Below, piece after piece: positions 35,015 to 43,264 of a stretch of DNA of 64,000 bases (its first letter is position 1; every line of letters begins with the position of its first letter). The stretch lies in the NCBI RefSeq assembly GCF_900176165.1, contig NZ_FWWU01000007.1:1-64000 (forward strand), in the 5' to 3' direction. The DNA comes from Deinococcus hopiensis KR-140. GTDB lineage: Bacteria; Deinococcota; Deinococci; Deinococcales; Deinococcaceae. The position numbers were made by a program, and so were the translations under genes. The notes beneath the pieces were generated by a model. The model saw nothing but the letters and a program-made list of their open reading frames with translations, was not told the DNA's origin and did no database searches.

Positions 35015-35901
35015 CCACCGTGCGCCGCTCCCGGCTTCCTCCGGCACTGCTGCCCATGCTGGGCGTCGCCCTGCTGGGCCTGGCGCTGTACTGGCCGCTT
35101 ATGCTCTGGGCCAACAGCGGCAGCGCAGCCCGCGCCCTCGCGAGTGGAGCAGAACTGGGCTGCTCCTCGGCGCTGGCATGTGCCACCGAGCTTCGTGACC
35201 CGGTGCTGCCCGCACCGGGTCAGCTGCTGAGGGCGTTCGGAACGCTCAGCACCCCGCCGATGGCCCAGACGAGCGCGCCGTACAACCTGCTGGTCACCGC
35301 GGGCGAGACCCTGCTGGGACTGCTGCTCGCCACAGTCACGGGACTGCTGCTCGCCGCGCTGATGGTGCTGAGCGGCGCGTTCGAACGGGTGGTGCTGCCG
35401 TGGCTGATTGCGTCGCAGACCGTTCCGGTGATCGCGCTCGCCCCGATGCTGGCGGTGCTGCTGGGGCAGTACGGCGTGCAGGGCTGGCTCCCCAAAGTGC
35501 TGATCGCCGCCTACATTGCCTTTTTCCCCATCGCTGTGGGCGTGGCGCGGGGCTTGCGTAGCGCCGATCCCCTCCATCTGGAACTGATGCGGACGTACCA
35601 CGCGGCGCCCGCGCAGGTGTTTTTCCGGGTGCGGATGCCGGCCGCGTTGCCTTACCTCTTTACAGGACTGAAGGTGGCCGCCACCGCTGCGTTGATCGGC
35701 ACGCTCGTGGCCGAAAGCAGCACCATCAGTTTCGTCGGGCTGGGCAAGATGCTCGCGGAGAACTCGCGCGCTTCGGACACCCTGGCGCTGTGGGTGATCA
35801 TGCTGTACTGCGCCGCACTCGGCATTGGGCTGGTCGGACTGATGGGCCTGCTGGAAAGGTGGGTGACGCCGTGGCGGTCCGCGCCCTCCAACCGCGCTTG
35901 A
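35011..35901 (+). CDS. ABC transporter permease 1
   Basis: A 296-residue inner-membrane protein of the binding-protein-dependent permease type. The first hydrophobic segment is LPMLGVALLGLALYWPLML; the others fall in residues 85-290. The cytoplasmic EAA-type loop is seen in LMRTYHAAPAQVFFRVRMPA, the contact site for the ATPase. GTG 35011 is chosen because it overlaps the ATPase stop by 4 nt. Residues 40-75 contain an unusual extra loop with two Cys (SSALACATELRD). Confidence 0.85.
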   Translation: MTTVRRSRLPPALLPMLGVALLGLALYWPLMLWANSGSAARALASGAELGCSSALACATELRDPVLPAPGQLLRAFGTLSTPPMAQTSAPYNLLVTAGETLLGLLLATVTGLLLAALMVLSGAFERVVLPWLIASQTVPVIALAPMLAVLLGQYGVQGWLPKVLIAAYIAFFPIAVGVARGLRSADPLHLELMRTYHAAPAQVFFRVRMPAALPYLFTGLKVAATAALIGTLVAESSTISFVGLGKMLAENSRASDTLALWVIMLYCAALGIGLVGLMGLLERWVTPWRSAPSNRA

Positions 35902-36836
35902 TGCCCGCGCCGTCCTCCCTGGGCCGGGCCTGGGCCGGGTACGTGCTCGGTGCCGGCCTGCTGCTCGCTGCCAGCGTATGGCTGCGGCCCTACGAGCAGG
36001 TGCCCGCCGAATTGCGCCTTCCGGCCCTCGTCCTGACGCTGGTGGGCCTGGTTGTGGGCCTCGCTGGTGTCCGCGTTCTCTCCAGGCGTCCGGGGGTGCT
36101 GGCGGCGGTCCTCGCCTTCGTCCTCGCGGTGCTGGCCTCCGAAGCCCTGCTGCGCGCGCAAAACGTTCCGGCGGGGCTGATTCCCACCCCTTCGCGCGTG
36201 GCGCAGTCCCTCTGGGAGGCGCGCGCAGCCCTCACGGCCGACCTGGGCGTGACCTTCCTGCGGGAGACGCTGGTCGGCTACTGCGCGGGCGTGCTGGCCG
36301 GGCTGGTCACGGCCCTGCTGGTCAGCCGCAGCCGCTTTCTGGAACTGGGCCTGCTGCCGTACACCGCGCTGCTCAGCAGCGTACCCATCGTCGCGCTCGC
36401 CCCGGTCGTGGTGCGTGCCGCCGGCCTGGAGTGGCCCAGCAAAGCGGTCATCGTGGCCATCACTGTGTTCTTCCCTGTGGTCCTCAACGTTTCGCGCGGC
36501 CTGAACAGCGCTTCGCCGCTGCTGCTCGACCTCGCGCGCACGTACGCCATGACGCCCGCGCAGGTGCTGGCTCGGGTGCGCATTCCCGCTGCGCTGCCCT
36601 ACCTGTTCAATGCGCTGAAGGTCGCTTCGACGCTCGCCCTGATCGGCGCGGTGGTGGGCGAGTTCTTCGGTTCGACCGGACAGGGCCTGGGGTTCCGCAT
36701 CCAGATTGAGGCGGGCCGCTTCAACCTCGGCGTCGTGTGGGCGGCCATCGTCGTGACTGCCGCGCTGGGCCTCGCGTTTTTCGGGGCAATCAGCCTGCTC
36801 GAGCGCTGGGCACTTCGGTGGCAGCGGCCTGATTAA
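35901..36836 (+). CDS. ABC transporter permease 2
   Basis: A 311-residue inner-membrane permease, paralogous to the preceding gene. The EAA-type loop is LARTYAMTPAQVLARVRIPA. Several hydrophobic segments are clear from residue 12 on. ATG 35901 overlaps the previous TGA by one base. The frame is open further upstream inside permease 1, but without reason to start there. Two different permeases suggest a heterodimeric channel. Confidence 0.85.
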   Translation: MPAPSSLGRAWAGYVLGAGLLLAASVWLRPYEQVPAELRLPALVLTLVGLVVGLAGVRVLSRRPGVLAAVLAFVLAVLASEALLRAQNVPAGLIPTPSRVAQSLWEARAALTADLGVTFLRETLVGYCAGVLAGLVTALLVSRSRFLELGLLPYTALLSSVPIVALAPVVVRAAGLEWPSKAVIVAITVFFPVVLNVSRGLNSASPLLLDLARTYAMTPAQVLARVRIPAALPYLFNALKVASTLALIGAVVGEFFGSTGQGLGFRIQIEAGRFNLGVVWAAIVVTAALGLAFFGAISLLERWALRWQRPD

Positions 36837-36892
36837 CCTCGCTTCCGCACTTTTTCCGCCCAGCCACCTTCTCCCCCACCCCGGAGGTTTTC

Positions 36893-37960
36893 ATGACCGC
36901 ATCCCCCCTGAAGCTGATTGCCCTGACCGCCGCCTGCCTGCTCTCGTCTGCGGGCGCGCAGAAGCTCACGCCCGTGAAGCTCCAGCTCAAATGGTTTCCG
37001 CAGGCGCAGTTCGCAGGCTTTTTCGTGGCGCTGGACAAGGGGTACTACAAGGCCGAGGGCCTGGACGTGCAGTTGCTGCCCATCGGGGACCAGAGCCCCA
37101 TCCAAACGGTGGCCACTGGAGCGGCGGATTTCGGCACCACCTGGATCACGGACCTGCTTACCGCGCGTCAGCAGGGGCTGCCGGTGGTGCACATCGCCCA
37201 GATTTTCCAGAAGAGCGGGTACACGCTGGTGACCCTCAAGAGCAGCGGCATCACCAAGCCTGCCGAATTCAAGGGCAAACGGCTCGGGGTCTGGCCCAGT
37301 GGCAACGAATACCCCGCCGTCGCCCTGATGAAGAAGACCGGGCTGACGACCAGCCTGGACAGCAGCGCTGGAAAACCCGACGTGCAGGCCGTCACCTACC
37401 CCTTCGACCCGGGCCTGGTGTTTCCGGGCAAGGTGGACGTGGTGAGCGCCATGACCTACAACGAACTCGACCAGATCATGGGGCTGGGCTACCCGATGGA
37501 CAAGCTGCGCGTGTTCAAGACGGCCGACTACGGCATCAACCTCCTCGAAGACCTGATGTTTACCAGCGAGCGCGTCCTGAACGAGAAGAACTTCAAGGGC
37601 AGCGGCCTGAGTGGGCGTGAAGTGGCGGCCAAGCTCGTCCGCGCGAGTCTGAAAGGCTGGGACGACGCGGCGAAGAACCAGGCGCAGGCGGTATCAATCG
37701 TGCTGCCCCGCTGCGGCAACACCTGCAAGGGGTCCGGCTCACGCAGCGACGCCAGGGCGCACCAGACCTGGCAGATGACGGAGGTCGCCAAGCTCTACCG
37801 CGCCGGTCCGACCCTCCAGGGCCGCGCCGGGTTCCTCGACCCCAAAACCTATGCGGCGAACGTGAGCCTGCTGCGCAGCCTCGGTATCCTCAAGGCCAAC
37901 CCCAGCGCCGCCGTCGTGGATTACAGCGTCTGGGAAGCCGCCACCGGCAAGAAAAAGTGA
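36893..37960 (+). CDS. ABC transporter substrate-binding protein (NMT1/THI5-like)
   Basis: A 355-residue periplasmic protein. The signal peptide ends near SSAGAQ (residue 23). The mature protein begins with the NMT1/THI5 hallmark VKLQLKWFPQAQFAGFF and continues with a GYYKAEGLDV lobe and GAADFGTTW. This fold binds pyrimidine-like and related small molecules; next to PreTA it is a good candidate for uracil, thymine or dihydropyrimidine uptake. GGAGG precedes the ATG. A short Cys-containing insert (LPRCGNTCKGSGS, about residues 265-277) is unusual for the family. Confidence 0.88.
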   Translation: MTASPLKLIALTAACLLSSAGAQKLTPVKLQLKWFPQAQFAGFFVALDKGYYKAEGLDVQLLPIGDQSPIQTVATGAADFGTTWITDLLTARQQGLPVVHIAQIFQKSGYTLVTLKSSGITKPAEFKGKRLGVWPSGNEYPAVALMKKTGLTTSLDSSAGKPDVQAVTYPFDPGLVFPGKVDVVSAMTYNELDQIMGLGYPMDKLRVFKTADYGINLLEDLMFTSERVLNEKNFKGSGLSGREVAAKLVRASLKGWDDAAKNQAQAVSIVLPRCGNTCKGSGSRSDARAHQTWQMTEVAKLYRAGPTLQGRAGFLDPKTYAANVSLLRSLGILKANPSAAVVDYSVWEAATGKKK

Positions 37961-37979
37961 CGCGGAAGGAGGAGAGCGC

Positions 37980-39236
37980 ATGATGGCAGACCCCCAGCCC
38001 GGACGCGTGCTCAGTGACCTGAAAGCGCTGCGGGCGCTGACGGGCGACGAGGAAGGTGCGCAGCGTGTGGCGTTCACGCCGACCTGGCGTGCGGCCCGAA
38101 CGTTTCTGCAGGAACGGCTGGATGAATTGCCCGTCGAGCAGCACATGGACGAGGCGGGCAACTTCTGGGCCACGCTGCGGGGAGCGTCGGAGACGGCGCT
38201 GCTCATCGGGGGCCACCTCGACAGCGTGCCCAATGGCGGCTGGCTGGACGGTTGCCTGAACGTGCTGGCGGGGCTGGAGGTGCTGCGGTGCTTCGCGGCG
38301 GCGGGAACGCCTCCGGTGACGGTGCGGCTGGTGGACTGGGCCGATGAGGAAGGCGCGCGCTTTGGCCGCAGCCTCTACGGTTCGAGCGCCGTCAGCGGGC
38401 ACCTGAACGTGGAGGAGATGGCCCGCCTGAAAGACCGCGACGGCGTTTCGCTGGAAGACGCGCTGAAAGGGGTGGGGGTAACGCTCGCGGACGCGCCGCA
38501 GGCCGGACGGGAGCTGCGGCACGCTGGCGCGTATCTCGAACTGCATATCGAGCAGGGGCCCGTATTGGAAGAACTGGGATTGCCCCTCGGCGTGGTTCTC
38601 GGTACCGTGGGCGTCGAGCGGCATACGCTGACCTTTCGCGGGCAGGCAGCGCATTCCGGCAGCACGCCCATGCACGCCCGGCGAGACGCCCTCCTCGCGG
38701 CGGCACGCTTGAGTCAGGAGATCTATACCATTGCCGCGCGGCATGGTGGCGTCTGCACCGTAGGGAGCGTCAAGACCTTGCCAGGCATCGTGACCAGCGT
38801 GGTGGAAACCTGCGAGATCACGCTCGATCAGCGGCACCTCGACGCAGAGAAGCTCGCAGCGATGTGGGCCGATGCCCGGACGACCGCGGCGCAATTCGCC
38901 GAAGAGGGCGGCTGCACCGTGACGTTCGCCGATTTATGGCACATCGGGCCGATTCCCTTTCACCCCGACCTGATTGAGCTGGGCGACCGGTCCATCCTGC
39001 AGGTGACCGCGCAAAGCCACCGCCTCCCCAGTGGGCCGCTGCACGACGCTGCCGAGGTGGCCCGCGCCGGGATACCGACGGTCATGCTGTTCGTGCAGTC
39101 GCTGCGGGGAATCAGCCACAACAAGATCGAGGACACCCGGGAGGAGCATCTGGAGCTGAGCGTGCGGGCACTGGCTGACCTGGCGCAGCGGACCGCGCAG
39201 TGGCTGACGCAGCTTCCCGCGGGGACGGTCCCATGA
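37980..39236 (+). CDS. N-carbamoyl-beta-alanine amidohydrolase (M20-family hydantoinase/carbamoylase)
   Basis: A 418-residue metallohydrolase that removes the carbamoyl group, giving beta-alanine, CO2 and ammonia. Metal ligands are seen in IGGHLDSVPNGG, WLDGCLNVLAGLE, ADEEGARFG and the family's LELHIEQGPVLE. The lid/dimer domain includes GQAAHSGSTPM, and the last ligand is in GISHNKIED. ATG 37980 is preceded by GGAGGAG. It overlaps the regulator gene by 4 nt. In this operon it supplies the third pathway step. Confidence 0.9.
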   Translation: MMADPQPGRVLSDLKALRALTGDEEGAQRVAFTPTWRAARTFLQERLDELPVEQHMDEAGNFWATLRGASETALLIGGHLDSVPNGGWLDGCLNVLAGLEVLRCFAAAGTPPVTVRLVDWADEEGARFGRSLYGSSAVSGHLNVEEMARLKDRDGVSLEDALKGVGVTLADAPQAGRELRHAGAYLELHIEQGPVLEELGLPLGVVLGTVGVERHTLTFRGQAAHSGSTPMHARRDALLAAARLSQEIYTIAARHGGVCTVGSVKTLPGIVTSVVETCEITLDQRHLDAEKLAAMWADARTTAAQFAEEGGCTVTFADLWHIGPIPFHPDLIELGDRSILQVTAQSHRLPSGPLHDAAEVARAGIPTVMLFVQSLRGISHNKIEDTREEHLELSVRALADLAQRTAQWLTQLPAGTVP

Positions 39237-40006
39237 CCCTGCCGACCCTCCGGGAAGTGCTGGCGCTGCCGCAGTTCGTGGGGGCGCAGGTGCTGAGCGG
39301 TCAGGGCGCGCTGGACGGCCGGGTGACGTGGGTGCACGTCATGGAGATTCTGGATGTGCGCCGTTTTCTGTCGGGCGGTGAACTGCTGCTCTCGACCGGC
39401 CTCGAACTGGCCCGCTGCGGTGAGGACGGCCAGGTCACGTACCTGCACGCGTTGGCGGAGGCTGGCGCGCTGGGCCTGGTTCTCGAGCTCGTGCATCCTC
39501 TCCAGGCTGTGCCCGCGCCCCTGCTGCATGCCGCGCGGCTGATCGACTTTCCGCTGATCGTCTTTTCCCAGGAGGTGCGCTTTGCGGACCTCACCCGCGC
39601 AGCCCATGACCGCATCCTGCACGAGCCTACGCCGGTGGCGACCGTGGGGACCGGTCAACTCGCCCCCATACTCGACGCACTGACCGAAACGGGCCGGGCG
39701 CTGCCCTTCCTGCGCGCGCAGCTTGGGCCGCTGCTCGACCTGCCGCCCCGTCCTCGCGCCGCCCTGCTCGGCACCCTCGATGCCCTGACCCGCACCAACT
39801 TCAACGTGGCCGAAGTGGCCCGGCAACTCGGGGTACGTCGTCAGACCGTCTATTACCGCCTGGAGCAGTTGCGGGGCATGCTGGGCGATCTGGAGGGACG
39901 GCACGTGACGCTGAGCGTCGCTCTGGCCCTGCGCCGCATGCCCCTGCCTGGTGCTGAACTGGACACCCTGTCTCTTGAGGATTTGTTGCGCCCAGCGCCA
40001 GAATAA
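39233..40006 (+). CDS. Short PucR-family transcriptional regulator
   Basis: A 257-residue regulator. Residues about 5-125 are the PucR N-terminal (purine/pyrimidine-catabolism regulator) domain: LREVLALPQFVGAQVLSG, then VTWVHVMEILDV and GGELLLSTG. The C-terminal 60 residues are the PucR-type helix-turn-helix (NFNVAEVARQLGVRRQTVYY, RLEQLRGMLG). The central GGDEF-like domain of typical 500-residue PucR proteins is missing. It overlaps the amidohydrolase stop and most likely controls the island in response to a pathway metabolite. Confidence 0.82.
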   Translation: MTLPTLREVLALPQFVGAQVLSGQGALDGRVTWVHVMEILDVRRFLSGGELLLSTGLELARCGEDGQVTYLHALAEAGALGLVLELVHPLQAVPAPLLHAARLIDFPLIVFSQEVRFADLTRAAHDRILHEPTPVATVGTGQLAPILDALTETGRALPFLRAQLGPLLDLPPRPRAALLGTLDALTRTNFNVAEVARQLGVRRQTVYYRLEQLRGMLGDLEGRHVTLSVALALRRMPLPGAELDTLSLEDLLRPAPE

Positions 40007-40123
40007 GAAGGTCTCAATCCACACCCGGGTCCCTGTACGGCCCTTGTTGTTTCGCCCCCTGCCCGGGCAGGCGAGCACCTCTCCCGTGTTTTCCCCCTGT
40101 TCCCTTTACCGCTGGAGGCGCGT

Positions 40124-41446
40124 ATGGACGAAGTCACCCGCCAGAACCGCGAACACACCCTATTTTCCTGGTCGGTGCAGTCTCAGGCCAACCCCATCCA
40201 CATGACTGGCGGCCAGGGCGTGTACTTCTTCGACGATACGGGCGCGCGCTGGCTCGACTTTTCCAGCCAGCTCATCAACCTCAACGTTGGGCACCAGCAC
40301 CCCAAGGTGCTGGAGGCCATCAAGGCGCAGGTGGACACCCTGTGCTTCGCTGGACCCGGCTTTGCCACTGGACCCCGCGCCGAACTGGGCACCAAGCTCA
40401 GCGAGGTCACGGGCCTCGCCAAGACCTTTTTCACCCTTGGCGGCAGCGAGGCCAACGAGAACGCGATCAAGATGGCCCGGCACTTCACGGGGCGGCACAA
40501 GATCATCACCCGCTACCGCTCGTACCACGGCGCGACCATGGGCAGCATGACCGCGAGTGGGGATATGCGGCGCTGGCCGGTCGAGCCGGGCATGCCGGGC
40601 ATCGTCCGCGTCTTCGATCCCTACTGCTACCGCTGCCCCTTCGGAAAGACGCCCGACAGTTGCGGACGCGAGTGCGTGTCCCACATCGAGGAGGTCATCC
40701 AGATGGAGGGACCGCAGAACATCGCGGCGGTGCTGGTGGAGGGCATCACGGGCAGCAACGGCCTGCTGGTACCTCCGGACGACTACTACCCCCGCCTGCG
40801 TGCCCTGTGCGACAAGTACGGCATCCTGCTGATCACGGACGAGGTCATGAGCGGTTTTGGGCGCACCGGCACGTACCTCTCCACGCAGCATTACGGCATC
40901 ATGCCCGACATCGTGACCTGCGCCAAGGGCCTCACGAGCGGTTACATGCCGCTGGGCGCCGTCATTGTGAATGAGCAGATCGCCGCCTACTTCGAGGACC
41001 ACATGCTCTGGGGCGGCCTGACGTACTCTGGCCATCCGGTAAGTTGTGCGGCGGGCGTTGCCAACCTGCGGGTGTACGAGGAGGAGCGGATTTTTGAGAA
41101 TGTGCGTGAGCAGGGTGCGTACCTGGAAGGGCGCCTCCTCGCCATGCGGGACCGCTACGCCTGTGTGGGTGACGTGCGGATCAAGGGCCTGTTCAGCGTG
41201 CTGGAACTCGTTCGGGACAAGGGCAGCAAGGCGCCGCTCGCGCCCTACGGCGGCAGCAGCCCGGAGATGAATGCGCTGGCCGCCTACCTCAAAGCCCACC
41301 GCGTGTACGCGTACAGCCGCTTCAACTTCTTGTGGGTCTGTCCCCCGCTCGTCATCACCCGCGCCGAACTCGACGAGGGACTGGCCGTGTACGAGGACGC
41401 CCTCGCCATGCTCGACCGGCAACTGCTCGGCGTCGCGGCCGACTGA
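40124..41446 (+). CDS. Class-III aminotransferase (beta-alanine:pyruvate type)
   Basis: A 440-residue PLP enzyme expected to convert beta-alanine to malonate semialdehyde. The PLP lysine is Lys268 in TCAKGLTSG; the PLP-ring Asp is in ITDEVMSGFGRTG, and the phosphate-binding region is LGGSEANENAIKMA. A Cys-rich insert (FDPYCYRCPFGKTPDSCGRE, about residues 164-185) is present, as in several members of this subgroup. Position between the amidohydrolase and the semialdehyde dehydrogenase supports the beta-alanine role. The gap of 117 nt before it may hold a secondary promoter. Confidence 0.88.
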   Translation: MDEVTRQNREHTLFSWSVQSQANPIHMTGGQGVYFFDDTGARWLDFSSQLINLNVGHQHPKVLEAIKAQVDTLCFAGPGFATGPRAELGTKLSEVTGLAKTFFTLGGSEANENAIKMARHFTGRHKIITRYRSYHGATMGSMTASGDMRRWPVEPGMPGIVRVFDPYCYRCPFGKTPDSCGRECVSHIEEVIQMEGPQNIAAVLVEGITGSNGLLVPPDDYYPRLRALCDKYGILLITDEVMSGFGRTGTYLSTQHYGIMPDIVTCAKGLTSGYMPLGAVIVNEQIAAYFEDHMLWGGLTYSGHPVSCAAGVANLRVYEEERIFENVREQGAYLEGRLLAMRDRYACVGDVRIKGLFSVLELVRDKGSKAPLAPYGGSSPEMNALAAYLKAHRVYAYSRFNFLWVCPPLVITRAELDEGLAVYEDALAMLDRQLLGVAAD

Positions 41447-41478
41447 CGCCCCGACGCCCCACTTCACAGGAGATTCCC

Positions 41479-43002
41479 ATGACCCAGGTCGAACCCGCTC
41501 CCATCCCCCCCTCTACCCTGCCCCGCATTCCGCACTGGCTCTCCGGAGCGCGCACGCCCGGGATGGGCCGCACGCAAAACGTGTACAACCCGGCCACCGG
41601 GCAGGTCCAGGCCGAGGTGGACCTCGCGGACGTGGCTGAGGTGGACCGGGCGGTCACTGCGGCGCGGGCGGCCTTTCCAGCCTGGCGGGAGACGTCGCTG
41701 TCCCGGCGTTCGGAGATTCTGTTCGGCTTTCGGGAGCGGCTGGTGGCCCGCCGGGACGACCTGGCCCGGCTGATCACCCTGGAGCACGGCAAGACCCACG
41801 CGGACGCGTTGGGCGAACTGGCGCGGGGCCTGGAGAACGTCGAGTTCGCCTGCGGGGTGCCCCACCTCCTCAAAGGCGGTTACAGCGAGGGGGCTTCCCG
41901 CGGAGTGGACGTGTACAGCATCCGGCAACCGTTGGGGGTGGTCGCGGGCATCACGCCCTTCAACTTTCCGGCGATGGTGCCGCTGTGGATGCTTGCCAAC
42001 GCGCTGGCGTGCGGCAACACCTTTGTCCTGAAGCCCAGCGAGCGCGACCCCAGCGTGACCCTCCTGCTCGCCGAACTGCTGAAGGAAGCGGGGCTGCCAG
42101 ACGGCGTTCTGAACGTCGTTCACGGCGACAAAGTGGCGGTCGACCGGCTGCTGACCCACCCCGACGTGGCAGCCGTATCGTTTGTGGGCAGCACGCCCAT
42201 CGCCCAGTACGTGTACGAAACGGGAACCCGCCACGGCAAACGCGTGCAGGCGCTTGGGGGCGCGAAAAACCACATGATTGTCCTGCCGGACGCGGACATC
42301 GACCTCGCGGCGGACGCGGCGGTGAGTGCGGCCTACGGCAGTGCGGGCGAGCGCTGCATGGCGGTCAGCGTGGTTCTGGCAGTGGGGACTGCGGCCGACC
42401 CCCTCGTGGACGCCATCGCCGAACGCCTGCCCAAACTGCGCGTCGGACCGGGTGACGACGCGAGCAGCGAGATGGGTCCCCTCATCACCCGTGAGCACCG
42501 GGACCGGGTGCGCGGATACATCGACCGCGCCGAGCAGGAGGGCGCGCAAGTGGTGGTAGATGGCCGCATCCACAGTGCCCCTGCGGAGGGCTTTTTCCTG
42601 GGAGCCACCCTGATTGACCGGGTGCAGCCCGGCATGGCCTGCTACGACGACGAGATTTTCGGCCCGGTGCTGTGCGTGGTCCGCGCCGACACCTACGCCG
42701 AGGCCCTGACCCTGGTGAACAGCAATCCTTACGGCAACGGGACGGCGATTTTCACGCGGGACGGCGGCGCAGCGCGGCAGTTCCAGTTCGACGTGGAGGT
42801 GGGGATGGTGGGCATCAACGTGCCCGTGCCGGTGCCCGTCGCGTACTACTCCTTCGGGGGTTGGAAGGCCAGCCTGTTCGGCGACACCCACATGTACGGC
42901 CCCGAGGGCGTGCAGTTCTACACCCGGGCCAAGGTGGTGACCAGCCGCTGGCCCGATCCGGCGACCAGCCGGGTTGACCTGGGGTTCCCCACCACCCGCT
43001 GA
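41479..43002 (+). CDS. mmsA: CoA-acylating (methyl)malonate-semialdehyde dehydrogenase
   Basis: A 507-residue aldehyde-dehydrogenase-fold enzyme converting malonate semialdehyde to acetyl-CoA, and methylmalonate semialdehyde to propionyl-CoA, with NAD. The signature IRQPLGVVAGITPFNFPAMV and the catalytic Cys293 in GSAGERCMA are typical of MmsA. The usual ALDH general-base Glu is replaced by the ALGGAKNH segment, the mark of CoA-dependent members. ATG 41479 has AGGAG upstream. This is the last gene of the island; an IS6 fragment begins 13 nt after its stop. Confidence 0.93.
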   Translation: MTQVEPAPIPPSTLPRIPHWLSGARTPGMGRTQNVYNPATGQVQAEVDLADVAEVDRAVTAARAAFPAWRETSLSRRSEILFGFRERLVARRDDLARLITLEHGKTHADALGELARGLENVEFACGVPHLLKGGYSEGASRGVDVYSIRQPLGVVAGITPFNFPAMVPLWMLANALACGNTFVLKPSERDPSVTLLLAELLKEAGLPDGVLNVVHGDKVAVDRLLTHPDVAAVSFVGSTPIAQYVYETGTRHGKRVQALGGAKNHMIVLPDADIDLAADAAVSAAYGSAGERCMAVSVVLAVGTAADPLVDAIAERLPKLRVGPGDDASSEMGPLITREHRDRVRGYIDRAEQEGAQVVVDGRIHSAPAEGFFLGATLIDRVQPGMACYDDEIFGPVLCVVRADTYAEALTLVNSNPYGNGTAIFTRDGGAARQFQFDVEVGMVGINVPVPVPVAYYSFGGWKASLFGDTHMYGPEGVQFYTRAKVVTSRWPDPATSRVDLGFPTTR

Positions 43003-43015
43003 GAGAACCTGAACT

Positions 43016-43217
43016 TGGGGACCGGTTCCCTCTCGCTGCGCCAGCTGGCCCGGTCCCCGCTTCAGGCGCAGCGCTCGGGACGCCGAAGAACTGCTGCTCT
43101 CGTGGGGGAGCGCCGTGCCCTACCGTCGGGAACGGACGCCCATGAGGACGCCACTCCTCCGAGAGAGCGTACGAACCTGGTGCAGCGCATTCAGCGCCCT
43201 CTTTGCACAGGGACTGC
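43016..43217 (+). repeat. Long inverted repeat, right arm (IS6 5' part)
   Basis: Reverse-complement match of 29431-29630. Translated on the plus strand it gives ELLLSWG, then RTPMRTPLLRESVRTWCSAF and SALFAQGL, i.e. the start of an IS6-type transposase with fewer defects than the left copy. The element is cut off at about 43217, and the kinase gene follows. Together the arms bracket 13.4 kb. Confidence 0.9.
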
Positions 43218-43264
43218 TTTCATCGAATCTGCTCGAAACCCACCGACCGACGCGCCCCGCCCCC

